This document shows, in pieces, positions 49,503-58,870 of a DNA stretch of 64,000 bases (positions are counted from its first letter, which is position 1; each line of letters opens with the position of its first letter). The position numbers were made by a program, and so were the translations under genes. A model generated the notes under the pieces. The model did not search any database. It was not told where the DNA came from and was given only the letters and a program-made list of their open reading frames with translations. The stretch comes from JBBPYC01 sp965218765. GTDB lineage: Bacteria > Pseudomonadota > Gammaproteobacteria > Burkholderiales > Burkholderiaceae_C. The stretch is from assembly GCA_965218765.1 (NCBI GenBank), contig CBDCLU010000006.1, positions 310,001 to 374,000 of the forward strand, in the 5' to 3' direction.

Positions 49503-49508
49503 ATTATA
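49503..49508 (-). promoter_or_regulatory. -10 element (TATAAT) of the PBP1a gene
   Basis: A consensus TATAAT on the minus strand within an AT-rich patch (AAATTTTTATAAT), 28 bases before ATG 49475. No clear -35 at 16-18 bp. The remainder of the 49476-49749 interval holds the pil leader. Confidence 0.45.
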
Positions 49509-49663
49509 AAAATTTGGCATCGAAAGCCCACCGTGCGTCTGTAACTGGCGGCTGCAGCGGCTGGTGGCCGCGAGTTCATAGGGCTGTCGATGGTGCGCTT
49601 GCAACACTCTGCCCGGCTGGCTCAGCAGCGGCCCCGAATTTCACCCGCGACCGTTAGATAGTG

Positions 49664-49692
49664 CCTATGGGCGGCTGGTGCTCCGCCATAGG
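49664..49692 (+). promoter_or_regulatory. Hairpin in the leader of the pil operon
   Basis: CCTATGGGCGG pairs with CCGCCATAGG, ten pairs with one bulged G and an eight-base loop. It lies 57 bases before the pilM start. It could be a leader structure or operator. No sigma-54 -24/-12 element was found beside it. Confidence 0.35.
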
Positions 49693-49749
49693 ATCGATCG
49701 CATCAGCAAGTGGATAAGCCGCCATGCGTGCAATTTTCGGGAGCCAAAC

Positions 49750-50829
49750 TTGAGTTCACTAGCGTCCCTGTTCAGCCGCCAGCCGGCGCCGATGCTGGGT
49801 ATCGACATCAGCGCGTCCAGCATCAAGCTGGTCGAGCTGGGCCGCGACCCGAAAGGCGACCTGGTGCTCGAGCGCTGCGCGATCGAGCCCCTGGAGCCGG
49901 GCTGGATCAACGAAGGCAACATCGAGAAATTTGACGAGGTGGCCGATACCCTGCGCCGGCTGGTCAAGAAAAGTGGCACCCGCACCAAGAACGTCGCGCT
50001 GGCGCTGCCGCCGTCGGCCGTGATCACCAAGAAGATCACGTTGCCCGGCGGCCTGAGCGACGCGGCGCTGGAGGTGCAGGTCGAGTCCGAAGCCAATCAG
50101 TACATCCCGTTCTCGCTCGACGAGGTGAGCCTGGACTTCTGCGTGATCGGCCCGAGCGCGAGTTCGGACGGCGATGTCGAGGTGATGATCGCCGCCTCGC
50201 GCAAGGAGAAGGTGCAGGACCGCCAGGGACTGGCCGAAGCGGCCGGACTGAAGCCGATCGTGCTGGACGTCGAATCGCATGCGGCGCGGCTTGCGGCCGG
50301 CCGGCTCATCGAGGCGTTGCCCAACGGCGGCGCGGAGGCGCTGGTCGCGCTTTTCGAGATCGGCGCACTGTCCACCAGCATGCAGGTGCTATGCGACGGC
50401 GACGTGCTGTACGAGCGCGATCAGGCGTTCGGCGGCGCGCAGCTGACCCAGCTCATCATGCGCCAGTACGGCTTCTCTTCAGAAGAGGCGGAAGCCAAGA
50501 AGCGCAGCGGCGAACTGCCCGAAGACTACACGCTGGCCGTGTTGCAGCCGTTCGTCGACAGCACCGCGCAGGAAATCACGCGCGCGTTGCAATTCTTCTT
50601 CACCAGCACGCCGCACCACAAGATCGATCACATCATGCTCGCAGGCGGCTCGGCGTCGCTGCCGGGGCTGACCAAGGCGGTCGCGCTGCAATCGAATTTC
50701 GAATGCACCCTGCTCAATCCGTTCGAGGGCATGGAGCTGGGTAACGGCATCCGGATCAACAAGATAACGCGTGAGGCACCGTCTTATCTGACGTCCTGCG
50801 GCCTCGCGATGCGGAGGTTCCTGCAATGA
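49750..50829 (+). CDS. pilM: Type IV pilus assembly protein PilM
   Basis: Actin-like cytoplasmic protein (359 residues) of the pilus alignment subcomplex, linking PilN's N-terminal tail to the motor side. It contains MLGIDISASSIKLVELGRDP, VALALPPSAVITKKITLPGG, EANQYIPFSLDEVSLDFCVI and the late phosphate-binding MLAGGSASLPGLTKAV. I place the start at TTG 49750 (SSLASLFSRQPAPMLG follows) because GGGAG lies nine bases upstream and the frame before it is not family-like. Its stop overlaps pilN by four bases. Confidence 0.92.
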   Translation: MSSLASLFSRQPAPMLGIDISASSIKLVELGRDPKGDLVLERCAIEPLEPGWINEGNIEKFDEVADTLRRLVKKSGTRTKNVALALPPSAVITKKITLPGGLSDAALEVQVESEANQYIPFSLDEVSLDFCVIGPSASSDGDVEVMIAASRKEKVQDRQGLAEAAGLKPIVLDVESHAARLAAGRLIEALPNGGAEALVALFEIGALSTSMQVLCDGDVLYERDQAFGGAQLTQLIMRQYGFSSEEAEAKKRSGELPEDYTLAVLQPFVDSTAQEITRALQFFFTSTPHHKIDHIMLAGGSASLPGLTKAVALQSNFECTLLNPFEGMELGNGIRINKITREAPSYLTSCGLAMRRFLQ

Positions 50830-51485
50830 TTCTGATCAATTTGCTGCCGCACCGCGAAGCGGCGCGCAAGCGCCGCCGCGATGGCTTTCAGATGGCGTTG
50901 ATAGCGTCGGTCGCGGCCGGCGTCGCGATCGCCGGCGGTGTCTACCTCTGGTATCAGGGGCAGATCGCCGACCAGCAGGGTCGCAACCAGTACCTGCAGG
51001 GAGAACTCAAGAAGGTCGATGAGCAGATCAAGGAGATCGCGTCGATCGAAGGCGAAATCGCCGCGCTGCGCGCACGGCAGAAAGCCGTGGAAGACCTGCA
51101 GGCCGATCGCAACCTGCCGGTGCACCTGCTTAACGAGGTGTCGAAACAGCTGCCCGACGGCGTTTATCTGACCGCGTTGAAGCAGCAGGACCAGTCGGTC
51201 TCGATTGCCGGCGTCGCGCAATCGAACGAACGGGTCTCCGAGCTGCTGCGCAATCTCGCAGCCAACACGCCCTGGCTGGCCAAGCCGGAGCTGGTGGACA
51301 TCGTCTCATCTACCTTGTCGTTGAGCCCACGCGACCAGCGGCGCGTTTCCAACTTCAATGTCAAGTTCAACCTGAAGCGATCGAGCGAGCCCGACAAGCA
51401 GGACGCTCCGGGCACGGCGCAGGCGAACACCGCCGATGCCACCCACGCAAGCGCGACCCGCATGGTCGCAGCCGCGCCGAAATAA
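50826..51485 (+). CDS. pilN: Type IV pilus assembly protein PilN
   Basis: A 219-residue inner-membrane protein. The conserved cytoplasmic tail MILINLLPHREAARKRRRDG binds PilM. One membrane segment follows (MALIASVAAGVAIAGGVYLW), then a coiled coil and a ferredoxin-like periplasmic domain (LPDGVYLTALKQQDQSVSI). The C-terminal 30 residues are a charged, probably flexible extension ending AATRM-like and basic. It forms a heterodimer with PilO. Confidence 0.93.
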   Translation: MILINLLPHREAARKRRRDGFQMALIASVAAGVAIAGGVYLWYQGQIADQQGRNQYLQGELKKVDEQIKEIASIEGEIAALRARQKAVEDLQADRNLPVHLLNEVSKQLPDGVYLTALKQQDQSVSIAGVAQSNERVSELLRNLAANTPWLAKPELVDIVSSTLSLSPRDQRRVSNFNVKFNLKRSSEPDKQDAPGTAQANTADATHASATRMVAAAPK

Positions 51486-51516
51486 GCCGCCGAACGCGAA
51501 CAACCGGGCCGATCCC

Positions 51517-52197
51517 ATGCCTAAGAAAAAATCTTCCTCTCCGAGCGCGTTTGCCCTCTGGCAGCGGCGCGTGGCCGCGCAGTTCAGCGACCTGGACATG
51601 CGCGATCCGTCGATCTGGCCGGCACTGCCGCGCTCAATGCTGTTCGCACTGACTGCCGCACTCGTGGTCGGCGGCCTGTGGTTCACCTGGCTCAACAGCT
51701 TCCAGGAAGAGCTTGAGCAGGAGCAGGGCAAGGAAACCACACTGCGCCGCGACTTCCAGCAGAAGACCGCGAAGGCGGTCAATCTGGACGTGCTGAAACG
51801 CCAGCGCGAACAGATCCAGCAGTACGTGTTCCAGTTGGAAAAGCAGCTGCCCGGCAAGGCCGAGATGGCGGCGCTGCTATCCGACGTGAACCAGGCGGGT
51901 CTCGGCCGCAGCCTGCAGTTCGAGTTGTTCCGGCCCGGCGACGTGGTCGTGAAGGATTACTACGCAGAGCTGCCGATCGCCGTGCGCGTGACCGGTCGCT
52001 ATCACGACGTCGGCGCGTTCGCGTCCGACATCGCGCACCTGTCGCGCATCGTCACGCTCAACAACATCAGCATCGCGCCGAACAAGGACAACGCCAGCCT
52101 CGTGATGGACGCCACCGTGCGCACCTTCCGCTACCTGGATTCCGACGAGGTCGCGAAGCAGGCAGCAGCGGCAGTCGCCAAGAAAGCCAAGAAATGA
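51517..52197 (+). CDS. pilO: Type IV pilus assembly protein PilO
   Basis: A 226-residue bitopic protein: a basic N-terminal tail (MPKKKSSSPSAFALWQRRVA), a membrane segment (MLFALTAALVVGGLWFTWL), a coiled coil (EELEQEQGKETTLRRDFQQK) and a periplasmic domain (VTGRYHDVGAFASDIAHLSR). Partner of PilN in the alignment complex that bridges the inner-membrane motor and the secretin. ATG 51517 fits the family. It overlaps pilP by four bases. Confidence 0.93.
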   Translation: MPKKKSSSPSAFALWQRRVAAQFSDLDMRDPSIWPALPRSMLFALTAALVVGGLWFTWLNSFQEELEQEQGKETTLRRDFQQKTAKAVNLDVLKRQREQIQQYVFQLEKQLPGKAEMAALLSDVNQAGLGRSLQFELFRPGDVVVKDYYAELPIAVRVTGRYHDVGAFASDIAHLSRIVTLNNISIAPNKDNASLVMDATVRTFRYLDSDEVAKQAAAAVAKKAKK

Positions 52198-52754
52198 AAC
52201 GCGCCTCTTATCGCTTCCTATTGCTCGGCTGCGTCATGGCTGCAAGCCTGCTGGCCGGTTGCAGCACCCCGGACGACAGCGAATTGCGCCAGTGGGTGAC
52301 CGAGCAGCGCAATCAAAGCCGTCCCAAGGTCGAGCCGATCACGCAGTCCAAGCAGTTCTCGCCGCAGTCCTATACGCAGCTCGCCACGCTGGACCCGTTC
52401 AGCGCGCAGAAGCTCACGCAGGCGCTGCGGCGCGACTCGGCCCAGGTGCAGGCCAACGCTGGGCTCGTGCTGCCGGAACTCGCGCGCCGCAAGGAGCCGC
52501 TCGAAGCGTTCCCGCTGGACGCGATGGCGATGGTCGGCAGCCTGGACAAGTCCGGCAAGCCGGTCGCACTGGTGCGGGTGGACAACCTGCTCTATCAAGT
52601 GCGGCTGGGCAACTATCTCGGCCAGAACTACGGCCGCGTGATGCGCATCAGCGAAAGCGAGATCGGCCTGCGCGAAGTGGTGCAGGACCCGGCCGGCGAC
52701 TGGGTCGAGCGGATCGCGAACCTGCAGCTGCAGGAACAGCCGGGCAAGAAGTAA
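52194..52754 (+). CDS. pilP: Type IV pilus lipoprotein PilP
   Basis: A 186-residue lipoprotein with lipobox LAGC after MKRASYRFLLLGCVMAASL. An extended region follows that contacts PilNO, then a C-terminal beta-domain (VALVRVDNLLYQVRLGNYLG, NYGRVMRISESEIGLREVVQ) that docks on the secretin PilQ. It is followed by 134 bases without a gene before pilQ, which may carry a separate signal though none is clear. Confidence 0.93.
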   Translation: MKRASYRFLLLGCVMAASLLAGCSTPDDSELRQWVTEQRNQSRPKVEPITQSKQFSPQSYTQLATLDPFSAQKLTQALRRDSAQVQANAGLVLPELARRKEPLEAFPLDAMAMVGSLDKSGKPVALVRVDNLLYQVRLGNYLGQNYGRVMRISESEIGLREVVQDPAGDWVERIANLQLQEQPGKK

Positions 52755-52888
52755 CGCCGTCGCTGCGCGACGAGCAGGGTTGTTGGCGGGCCTTTTCGGG
52801 CAACTGCGCCCAGCGGGCAATCAGGCAGTCACCAAAATTTTCGAAACGTCAGTGGCGCTTTTCATTCAAGCGCAGTGGAGCAACTGAG

Positions 52889-55072
52889 ATGAAACAGAAC
52901 TATCGACTCATGCGGCGCCTGAGTGGCCACATCTTCGGGGGCTGCGCAGCACTGCTGCTGGCTGCCGCAGCGCACGCGCAAAGCGTGATCGAATCGGTCA
53001 CCGGCTCGGTGCAAAGCGGCGTCGAGTACGTGAAGATCGACCTGTCCGAAGCGCTGCCCGCGCTGCCGACCGGCTTCACGGTGCAGTCGCCAGCACGCAT
53101 CGCGCTCGACTTTCCGAACACCAAAAGCAGCCTGGGCCGCACCGCGATCGACATCAACCAGGGCAACCTGAAGTCGGTCAACGTGGTGCAGGCCGGCGAC
53201 CGCACGCGGGTCGTGCTGAACCTCAAGCAGAGCACGACCTACAAGGCCGAGCTGCAGGGCAAGACGCTGCTGGTCGCGCTCGATCCGGTGTCGGCCAACT
53301 CGATCACCGCGTCGCCCGCCGCCGCAAACCGCGCGACGTTCGCGGAGAACGGCAATGCCGAGACCACGCCGATCAAGGACATCGACTTCCGCCGCGGCGC
53401 CGACAACGCGGGCCGCGTCGTGATCGAACTCGCGAACAACCAGGTCGGCGTCGATCTGCGCCAGCAGGGCCAGACGCTGGTGGTCGATTTCCTCAAATCC
53501 TCGCTGCCCGAAGGCCTGCGCCGGCGGCTGGACGTGTCCGACTTCGGCACGCCGATCCAGAGCGTGACCACCACGCAGACCGGCGACCGTGTGCGCATGG
53601 TGATCGAGCCCAGAGGCCAGTGGGTGCACAGCGCGTATCAACGCGACGACCAGTTCGTGGTCGAGGTGCGCGAGCAGAAGATCGACCCGACGCGGCTGGT
53701 GCAGGGCCCCAATTACAGCGGCGAAAAGCTTTCGCTCAACTTCCAGAACATCGAAGTGCGCTCGCTGCTGCAGGTGATCGCGGACTTCACCAACTTCAAC
53801 ATCGTTACGTCCGACACCGTGACCGGTGCGCTGACCCTGCGCCTGAAGGACGTGCCGTGGGACCAGGCGCTGCAGATCATCATGGACGCCAAAGGCCTGG
53901 GCCTGCGCAAGCAGGGCAATGTGCTGTGGGTCGCACCGAAGGACGAACTGCAGGCGCGGGAGAAGAAGGATCTGGAAGCGGCCAAAGCCAGCGAAGGGCT
54001 GGAGCCCGTGCGCACGCAGTCGTTCCAGATGAACTATGCGAAAGCGATCGACGTGGCCAACCAGTTGATGGGCCGGGCCACTGGCGGCGCTGCCGCTCCG
54101 GTGCCGACCGGCCCGAACGGCGCGCAAGCAGCACGTTTCCTGTCCGACCGCGGCGTGGCGATTGCCGAAGTCCGCACGAACCAGCTGTTCGTGACGGACA
54201 TCCCGAGCAAGCTCACGCAAGTGCAGGAACTGATCGCGAAGATCGACATCCCGGTGCGCCAGGTCGTGATCGAAGCGCGCATCGTGGAAGCCGCCGACAC
54301 GTTCGGCCGGTCGCTCGGCGTGCGGCTCGGTGCGACCGACTTGCGCGCGCAAAACGGTGGCGACGGCGGCTACCGGCTCGGCGGCGGCAGCACCAACAAC
54401 CGCGTGGCGTTCGGCACCAGCTACAACAACGTCACAGCCACGAATGGTTCATCCGGCGTCAACGTAGACCCGAACGGCGCGTTCCTGAACTTCCCTGCGA
54501 TCGGCCTGGGCGGCTACGACCCGGCCACATTCGCGATCTCGATTTTCAGCTCGATGGCCAACCGCTTCCTGAACCTCGAAATCTCGGCCGCCGAGTCCGA
54601 TGGCAAAGTCAAAGTCGTGTCGAGCCCGAGAGTTGTGACGGCCGACCAGATCAAGGCGCTGATCGAGCAGGGCACTGAGTTTCCGTATCAGACGGTCTCC
54701 CTGCAGGGCACGCAGACTCAGTTCCGCAAGGCGAATCTGAAGCTCGAAGTCACGCCGCAGATCACGCCCGAAGGCAACATCATCCTGGACCTGGACATCA
54801 ACAAGGACACGCGCGGCGAGACCACTGCAGCCGGCATCGCGATCGACACCAAGCACATCAAGACCAACGTGCTGGTTGAAAACGGCGGCACCGTCGTGAT
54901 CGGTGGCATCTTCACGCTTGACGAGAACGAGAACGTCGTGAAGGTGCCGGGCCTGGGTGACATCCCCGTCGTCGGCAACCTGTTCAAGACGCGCCGGCGC
55001 GCTTCCAACAAGCAGGAGCTGCTGGTATTCATCACGCCCAAGATGATCACGGACCGCGCCGCGGTGCGCTGA
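52889..55072 (+). CDS. pilQ: Type IV pilus secretin PilQ
   Basis: The outer-membrane gate for the pilus, and for DNA uptake where competence exists; 727 residues. A signal peptide ends near AAAAHAQS. Two AMIN domains follow (residues about 30-130 and 150-250), then an STN/N0 domain (LNFQNIEVRSLLQVIADFTN), an N1 domain, and the secretin core with VEAADTFGRSLGVRLG, SIFSSMANRFLNLEISAAES, VVIGGIFTLDENENVVKVPG and GNLFKTRRRASNKQELLVFI. Normal length and order. Confidence 0.95.
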   Translation: MKQNYRLMRRLSGHIFGGCAALLLAAAAHAQSVIESVTGSVQSGVEYVKIDLSEALPALPTGFTVQSPARIALDFPNTKSSLGRTAIDINQGNLKSVNVVQAGDRTRVVLNLKQSTTYKAELQGKTLLVALDPVSANSITASPAAANRATFAENGNAETTPIKDIDFRRGADNAGRVVIELANNQVGVDLRQQGQTLVVDFLKSSLPEGLRRRLDVSDFGTPIQSVTTTQTGDRVRMVIEPRGQWVHSAYQRDDQFVVEVREQKIDPTRLVQGPNYSGEKLSLNFQNIEVRSLLQVIADFTNFNIVTSDTVTGALTLRLKDVPWDQALQIIMDAKGLGLRKQGNVLWVAPKDELQAREKKDLEAAKASEGLEPVRTQSFQMNYAKAIDVANQLMGRATGGAAAPVPTGPNGAQAARFLSDRGVAIAEVRTNQLFVTDIPSKLTQVQELIAKIDIPVRQVVIEARIVEAADTFGRSLGVRLGATDLRAQNGGDGGYRLGGGSTNNRVAFGTSYNNVTATNGSSGVNVDPNGAFLNFPAIGLGGYDPATFAISIFSSMANRFLNLEISAAESDGKVKVVSSPRVVTADQIKALIEQGTEFPYQTVSLQGTQTQFRKANLKLEVTPQITPEGNIILDLDINKDTRGETTAAGIAIDTKHIKTNVLVENGGTVVIGGIFTLDENENVVKVPGLGDIPVVGNLFKTRRRASNKQELLVFITPKMITDRAAVR

Positions 55073-55132
55073 CCTGAGGCCCTCGACAGACCACATCATC
55101 CATTCCATTTCCAGTCAAAGCAAGAGACATCC

Positions 55133-57118
55133 ATGTTGAATTTCAAGCAAACCCTTCTCGCAACTGCAGTGGTGTCGGTGCTGGCTGCCTGCGGCGGTGG
55201 CGGCGGCAGTGCGGGCACCCCGGCCGGCAGCGGCATCGGCGGGTCGGGCACCGTGGTGCCGACCGCGCAGGCGCTGCTGACCTTGTCGGTCTCGGACGTG
55301 TCGGGCGTGCAGACCAACACGTTGTCCGGCAACGGCGTCGCAACCGCCACCGCCAAGCTGACGAGTCTGGCCGGTGTGCCGATCGCGGGCGAGAAGATCA
55401 CGTTCACGGCCGATGAAACGCTGGTCAAGCTGGCACCGGCAGCGACCGCGCTGACCAACGCATCCGGCATCGCGACGGTGCAGCTGATCCCGACATCGCT
55501 GACGTCTGCCGGTGCGGGCACTGTCTCTGCGTCAGCGACCGTGAGCGGCACGCTGATCACGTCCAATTCGAACATCCAGGTGGCGGCTGTAAACCTGACG
55601 CTTGGTTCTCTGAACGTCGGCACCGGCCCGCTGCCCGCGTTCGGCAACCGCCCGATCTCGGTGACCGCAAACGCGAACGGCCAGCCGCTGACCAGCGCGC
55701 CGGTGCAGGTCACGTTCACGGCAAGCTGCGGCAAGATCGAGCCGGCCGTGGTCGGCACCAACGCAGGTGGGCTGGCCAGCACGACCTACTCGGCCGACGA
55801 CGCGCGCTGCGCAGGCAGCAATGTGACGATCACTGCGTCCGCACCCGGCGCACCCGCGATCAGTTCGACGATTCAGGTCAGCCCGACGGTGGCGACCAAC
55901 ATCCAGTTCGTGAATGCCACGCCGTCGTTGATCTACTTGACGGGTTCCGGCGGCGCGACGCAGTCGCTGGTCACGTTTAAGGTGGTCGACGCGTCCGGCA
56001 ACCCGTTGCAGAATCAGTCGCTGCAACTGTCACTCGTGAACGCGGGACCCGGCGTGTCGCTTAGCGTGGTCGGCAACGCGGCACCCGTCACAGTGACAAC
56101 GAACGCAACGGGCATCGCATCAGTGCCGGTATTTTCGGGCACGGTGCCGACATCGGCGCAGGTTAGGGCAGTTTCGGCAGGAAACCCGGCGTTGAATGTC
56201 ACTTCAAACGTGCTGACGATTGCCTCCGGCCGGCCGGTGCAACGGGCGATGAGTGTAGCGATCGAGAAGCTCAGCATCGAAGGTGCAAATGTGGATGGAG
56301 CCAGCTCCCAGGTGACCGTGTCCCTCGCCGACCGTCAGGGCAACCCGGTGCCGGACGGCACTGAAGTCAACTTGGTCGCGCAGACCGGTGTGCTGATCCC
56401 GGCGCGCTGTGTCGTCGACAAAGGCACCTCCCAGTGCTCGGTCCAGATCCGGTCGCAGGGCACGCGTACCGGCAATGGCAGGGTGCAGATTCTGGCCTAC
56501 GTCCCGGGTGAGGAGGACTTCGTTGATGCGAACTTCAACAATGTGTTTGACCCGGGTGAAAGCTTTACTGACTTGGGTAATGCGTATCGTGACGACAACG
56601 AGAACGGTGCATTTGATCTCGGAGAGTTCACCGTGCCGCGGATGGGGACCGCTAATTGCGACGGAGGCATCAATGGCCGGCCGAATACCTGTGACGGACA
56701 ATGGGGAACGGTCGACGTGCGCCGGCAGGCCACTATCGTGTTCGCCACGTCGGAAGCGCTGTTCAGCAACGTTGCGGTCGTAAGCGGAAATGCGGCAGTC
56801 ACGTTTGTCCTTAGCGACAAAAATGGCAACAGCATGCCGGTCGGAACCACGGTGGCTGCCGAATTCGTCGGCGGCGGTACAACGACATCATCTTGCTCTG
56901 TCAAGAAAGTCACGCCGTCGGTGATCCCGAACACGCTTAATGCAAGTCGCGCCGTGATCAATTTGGACGGTTGCACTGGCGGTACCATTTTGCTCAGCGC
57001 AACGACTCCGGGTGGGCTCACGACGTCATACCCGGTTACGCTCATGACGATCGCACCGCCGCCTACCACCCCGACTAGCCCCACCGCCCCGGCCTCAGGC
57101 GCCAACGTAGGCCCATAA
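55133..57118 (+). CDS. Large Ig-like (invasin/Big1-type) surface lipoprotein
   Basis: A 661-residue lipoprotein: signal MLNFKQTLLATAVVSVLAAC with the lipobox cysteine, a glycine-rich linker (GGGGGSAGTPAGSGIGG), then about five bacterial Ig-like repeats. Typical strands are VTANANGQPLTSAPVQVTFT and VTVSLADRQGNPVPDGTEVN. Near residues 460-500 are two aspartate-rich loops, DANFNNVFDPGES and DDNENGAFDLGEF, resembling calcium-binding EF-hand or dockerin loops. It ends in a Pro/Thr tail. Such proteins are often adhesins or cell-surface scaffolds. It interrupts the usual pilQ-aroK adjacency, five bases before aroK; base composition is less GC-rich in its last third. No specific function known. Confidence 0.75.
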   Translation: MLNFKQTLLATAVVSVLAACGGGGGSAGTPAGSGIGGSGTVVPTAQALLTLSVSDVSGVQTNTLSGNGVATATAKLTSLAGVPIAGEKITFTADETLVKLAPAATALTNASGIATVQLIPTSLTSAGAGTVSASATVSGTLITSNSNIQVAAVNLTLGSLNVGTGPLPAFGNRPISVTANANGQPLTSAPVQVTFTASCGKIEPAVVGTNAGGLASTTYSADDARCAGSNVTITASAPGAPAISSTIQVSPTVATNIQFVNATPSLIYLTGSGGATQSLVTFKVVDASGNPLQNQSLQLSLVNAGPGVSLSVVGNAAPVTVTTNATGIASVPVFSGTVPTSAQVRAVSAGNPALNVTSNVLTIASGRPVQRAMSVAIEKLSIEGANVDGASSQVTVSLADRQGNPVPDGTEVNLVAQTGVLIPARCVVDKGTSQCSVQIRSQGTRTGNGRVQILAYVPGEEDFVDANFNNVFDPGESFTDLGNAYRDDNENGAFDLGEFTVPRMGTANCDGGINGRPNTCDGQWGTVDVRRQATIVFATSEALFSNVAVVSGNAAVTFVLSDKNGNSMPVGTTVAAEFVGGGTTTSSCSVKKVTPSVIPNTLNASRAVINLDGCTGGTILLSATTPGGLTTSYPVTLMTIAPPPTTPTSPTAPASGANVGP

Positions 57119-57123
57119 CCCCA

Positions 57124-57651
57124 GTGCCCCCACTGTTCCTGATCGGCCTGCCAGGCTCCGGCAAATCCACCGTCGGCCGCAACCTCGCGCGGCGGCTGGA
57201 GGTGCCGTTTCTGGATGCCGATCAGGCGGTGGAAGAACGCATCGGCTGCTCGATCCGCGAGTATTTCGAGCATGTGGGAGAAGAGGGATTTCGCAACGTC
57301 GAGGAGGCGGTGCTCGACGAGCTCACGCAGTCGCATGACGGCGTGCTGGCCACCGGCGGCGGCGCCGTGCTGCGGGCCGCCAACCGCAGCCGTCTGCGCA
57401 CGCGTGGCCACGTGATCTACCTGCGCTCGAGCCCAACCGAGGTGTTCCGGCGCGTCCAGCACGACCGGAATCGGCCGCTGCTGCAGGTGCACGACCCGAT
57501 GGCGCGGCTGCGTGATCTGTTCGAGCAGCGCGATCCGCTGTATCGCGAGGCGGCGCATTTCACGGTGGAGACCGGGCGTCCGTCGGTCGCGCGTCTTGCC
57601 GGCCTGATCGTGAGCCAGCTTGAACTCGCTGGACTGATTGCTTCGCGCTGA
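57124..57651 (+). CDS. aroK: Shikimate kinase
   Basis: P-loop kinase of 175 residues phosphorylating shikimate at C3 in the aromatic pathway. Walker A is GLPGSGKSTVGR. The shikimate-binding aspartate and arginine lie in FLDADQAVEER and EEGFRNVEEAVL, with GGGAVL following. The lid arginine is in DRNRPLLQV. The start is GTG 57124, which directly begins the conserved strand. Upstream sequence is the Pro-rich tail of the Ig-like gene. Confidence 0.95.
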   Translation: MPPLFLIGLPGSGKSTVGRNLARRLEVPFLDADQAVEERIGCSIREYFEHVGEEGFRNVEEAVLDELTQSHDGVLATGGGAVLRAANRSRLRTRGHVIYLRSSPTEVFRRVQHDRNRPLLQVHDPMARLRDLFEQRDPLYREAAHFTVETGRPSVARLAGLIVSQLELAGLIASR

Positions 57652-57718
57652 GCAATCCATTGAAGGCGGCAGCAGCGCGAGGCCGGGTGGGCGCAGCTCG
57701 CGCTCTACACTCGCCGGC

Positions 57719-58852
57719 ATGCCTGCCGTATCCGCTTTCGCCGCCACTTCCGCTGCACCGATCAGCGTGCCGATCGATCTCGGCGAGCGGAACTATCCGA
57801 TCCGCATCGGCGCGGGGCTGATCGGCGAGCCTGCCACCTGGGCTGACCTGCCGCGAGCGGCCAGCGCGCTGCTGGTCAGCAACGAGACCATCGCCCCGCT
57901 TTATGCCGACGCGGTCGCCGCCGCGCTGGCGCCGCGCTTCAGCTCTGTGCACCGCGTCGCGCTGCCGGATGGCGAGGCCCACAAGAACTGGCAGACGCTG
58001 CAGACCATCTTCGATGCGCTGCTGAAACATGGGGGTGACCGCAGGACGGTGCTGTTCGCGCTCGGCGGCGGCGTGGTCGGCGACATGACCGGCTTCGCCG
58101 CCGCGAGCTTCATGCGAGGCGTGCCGTTCGTGCAGGTGCCGACCACCTTGCTCGCGCAGGTCGACTCATCGGTCGGCGGCAAGACCGGCATCAACCACCC
58201 GGCTGGCAAAAACATGATCGGCGCGTTCTGGCAGCCGAAGCTCGTGGTCTGCGATCTGGACACGCTGGCCACCTTGCCGCTGCGCGAACTGCGCGCGGGC
58301 CTGGCCGAGGTCATCAAGTACGGCCCGATCCACGACATGGCGTTCTTCGACTGGATCGAGCACAACCTGCCGGCGCTGCTCGTGCGCGAGCCGAAAGCGC
58401 TCGCGCATGCGGTGCGACGCTGCTGCGAGATCAAGGCCGAAGTCGTCGGCGCTGACGAACGCGAGACCGGTCTGCGCGCGATCCTGAACTTCGGCCACAC
58501 GTTCGGCCATGCGATCGAAGCGGGCCTCGGCTACGGCGCATGGCTGCACGGCGAAGCGGTCGGCTGCGGCATGGTGATGGCGGCGAACCTGTCCGAGCGC
58601 CTCGGGTTGGTCGATGCCGCTTTCGTGCGGCGGCTCACGCGCTTGATCGAAGCAACGGGTCTGCCGGTGCGCGGCCCGCGGCTTGGCGGCGCGCAGTTCG
58701 CAAACCGCTACCTGGAGTTGATGCGGCTGGACAAGAAATCACAGGCCGGCTCGATCCGCTTCGTGCTGCTCGACGAGCCCGGCCGCGCGAGCCTGCACGA
58801 GGCGCCGGACGCAGTGGTGTGCGAGGTGCTCGAAGCCTGCTGCGGCGATTAG
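57719..58852 (+). CDS. aroB: 3-dehydroquinate synthase
   Basis: NAD- and metal-dependent cyclisation of DAHP to 3-dehydroquinate; 377 residues. Visible are FALGGGVVGDMTGFAAASFM, VPTTLLAQVDSSVGGKTGIN, ELRAGLAEVIKYGPI and the metal site NFGHTFGHAIEAGLGYG plus HGEAVGCGMVMA. ATG 57719 is preferred; an in-frame ATG farther upstream overlaps aroK. With aroK it forms the classical aroKB unit that follows the pil operon. Confidence 0.96.
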   Translation: MPAVSAFAATSAAPISVPIDLGERNYPIRIGAGLIGEPATWADLPRAASALLVSNETIAPLYADAVAAALAPRFSSVHRVALPDGEAHKNWQTLQTIFDALLKHGGDRRTVLFALGGGVVGDMTGFAAASFMRGVPFVQVPTTLLAQVDSSVGGKTGINHPAGKNMIGAFWQPKLVVCDLDTLATLPLRELRAGLAEVIKYGPIHDMAFFDWIEHNLPALLVREPKALAHAVRRCCEIKAEVVGADERETGLRAILNFGHTFGHAIEAGLGYGAWLHGEAVGCGMVMAANLSERLGLVDAAFVRRLTRLIEATGLPVRGPRLGGAQFANRYLELMRLDKKSQAGSIRFVLLDEPGRASLHEAPDAVVCEVLEACCGD

Positions 58853-58870
58853 CTCGCAGCGGTGCATTGA

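Noticed and set aside
49664..49692. A sigma-54 promoter for the pil operon at the leader hairpin
   Set aside because: GG and GC occur about ten bases apart, but the TGGCAC and TTGC context is absent.
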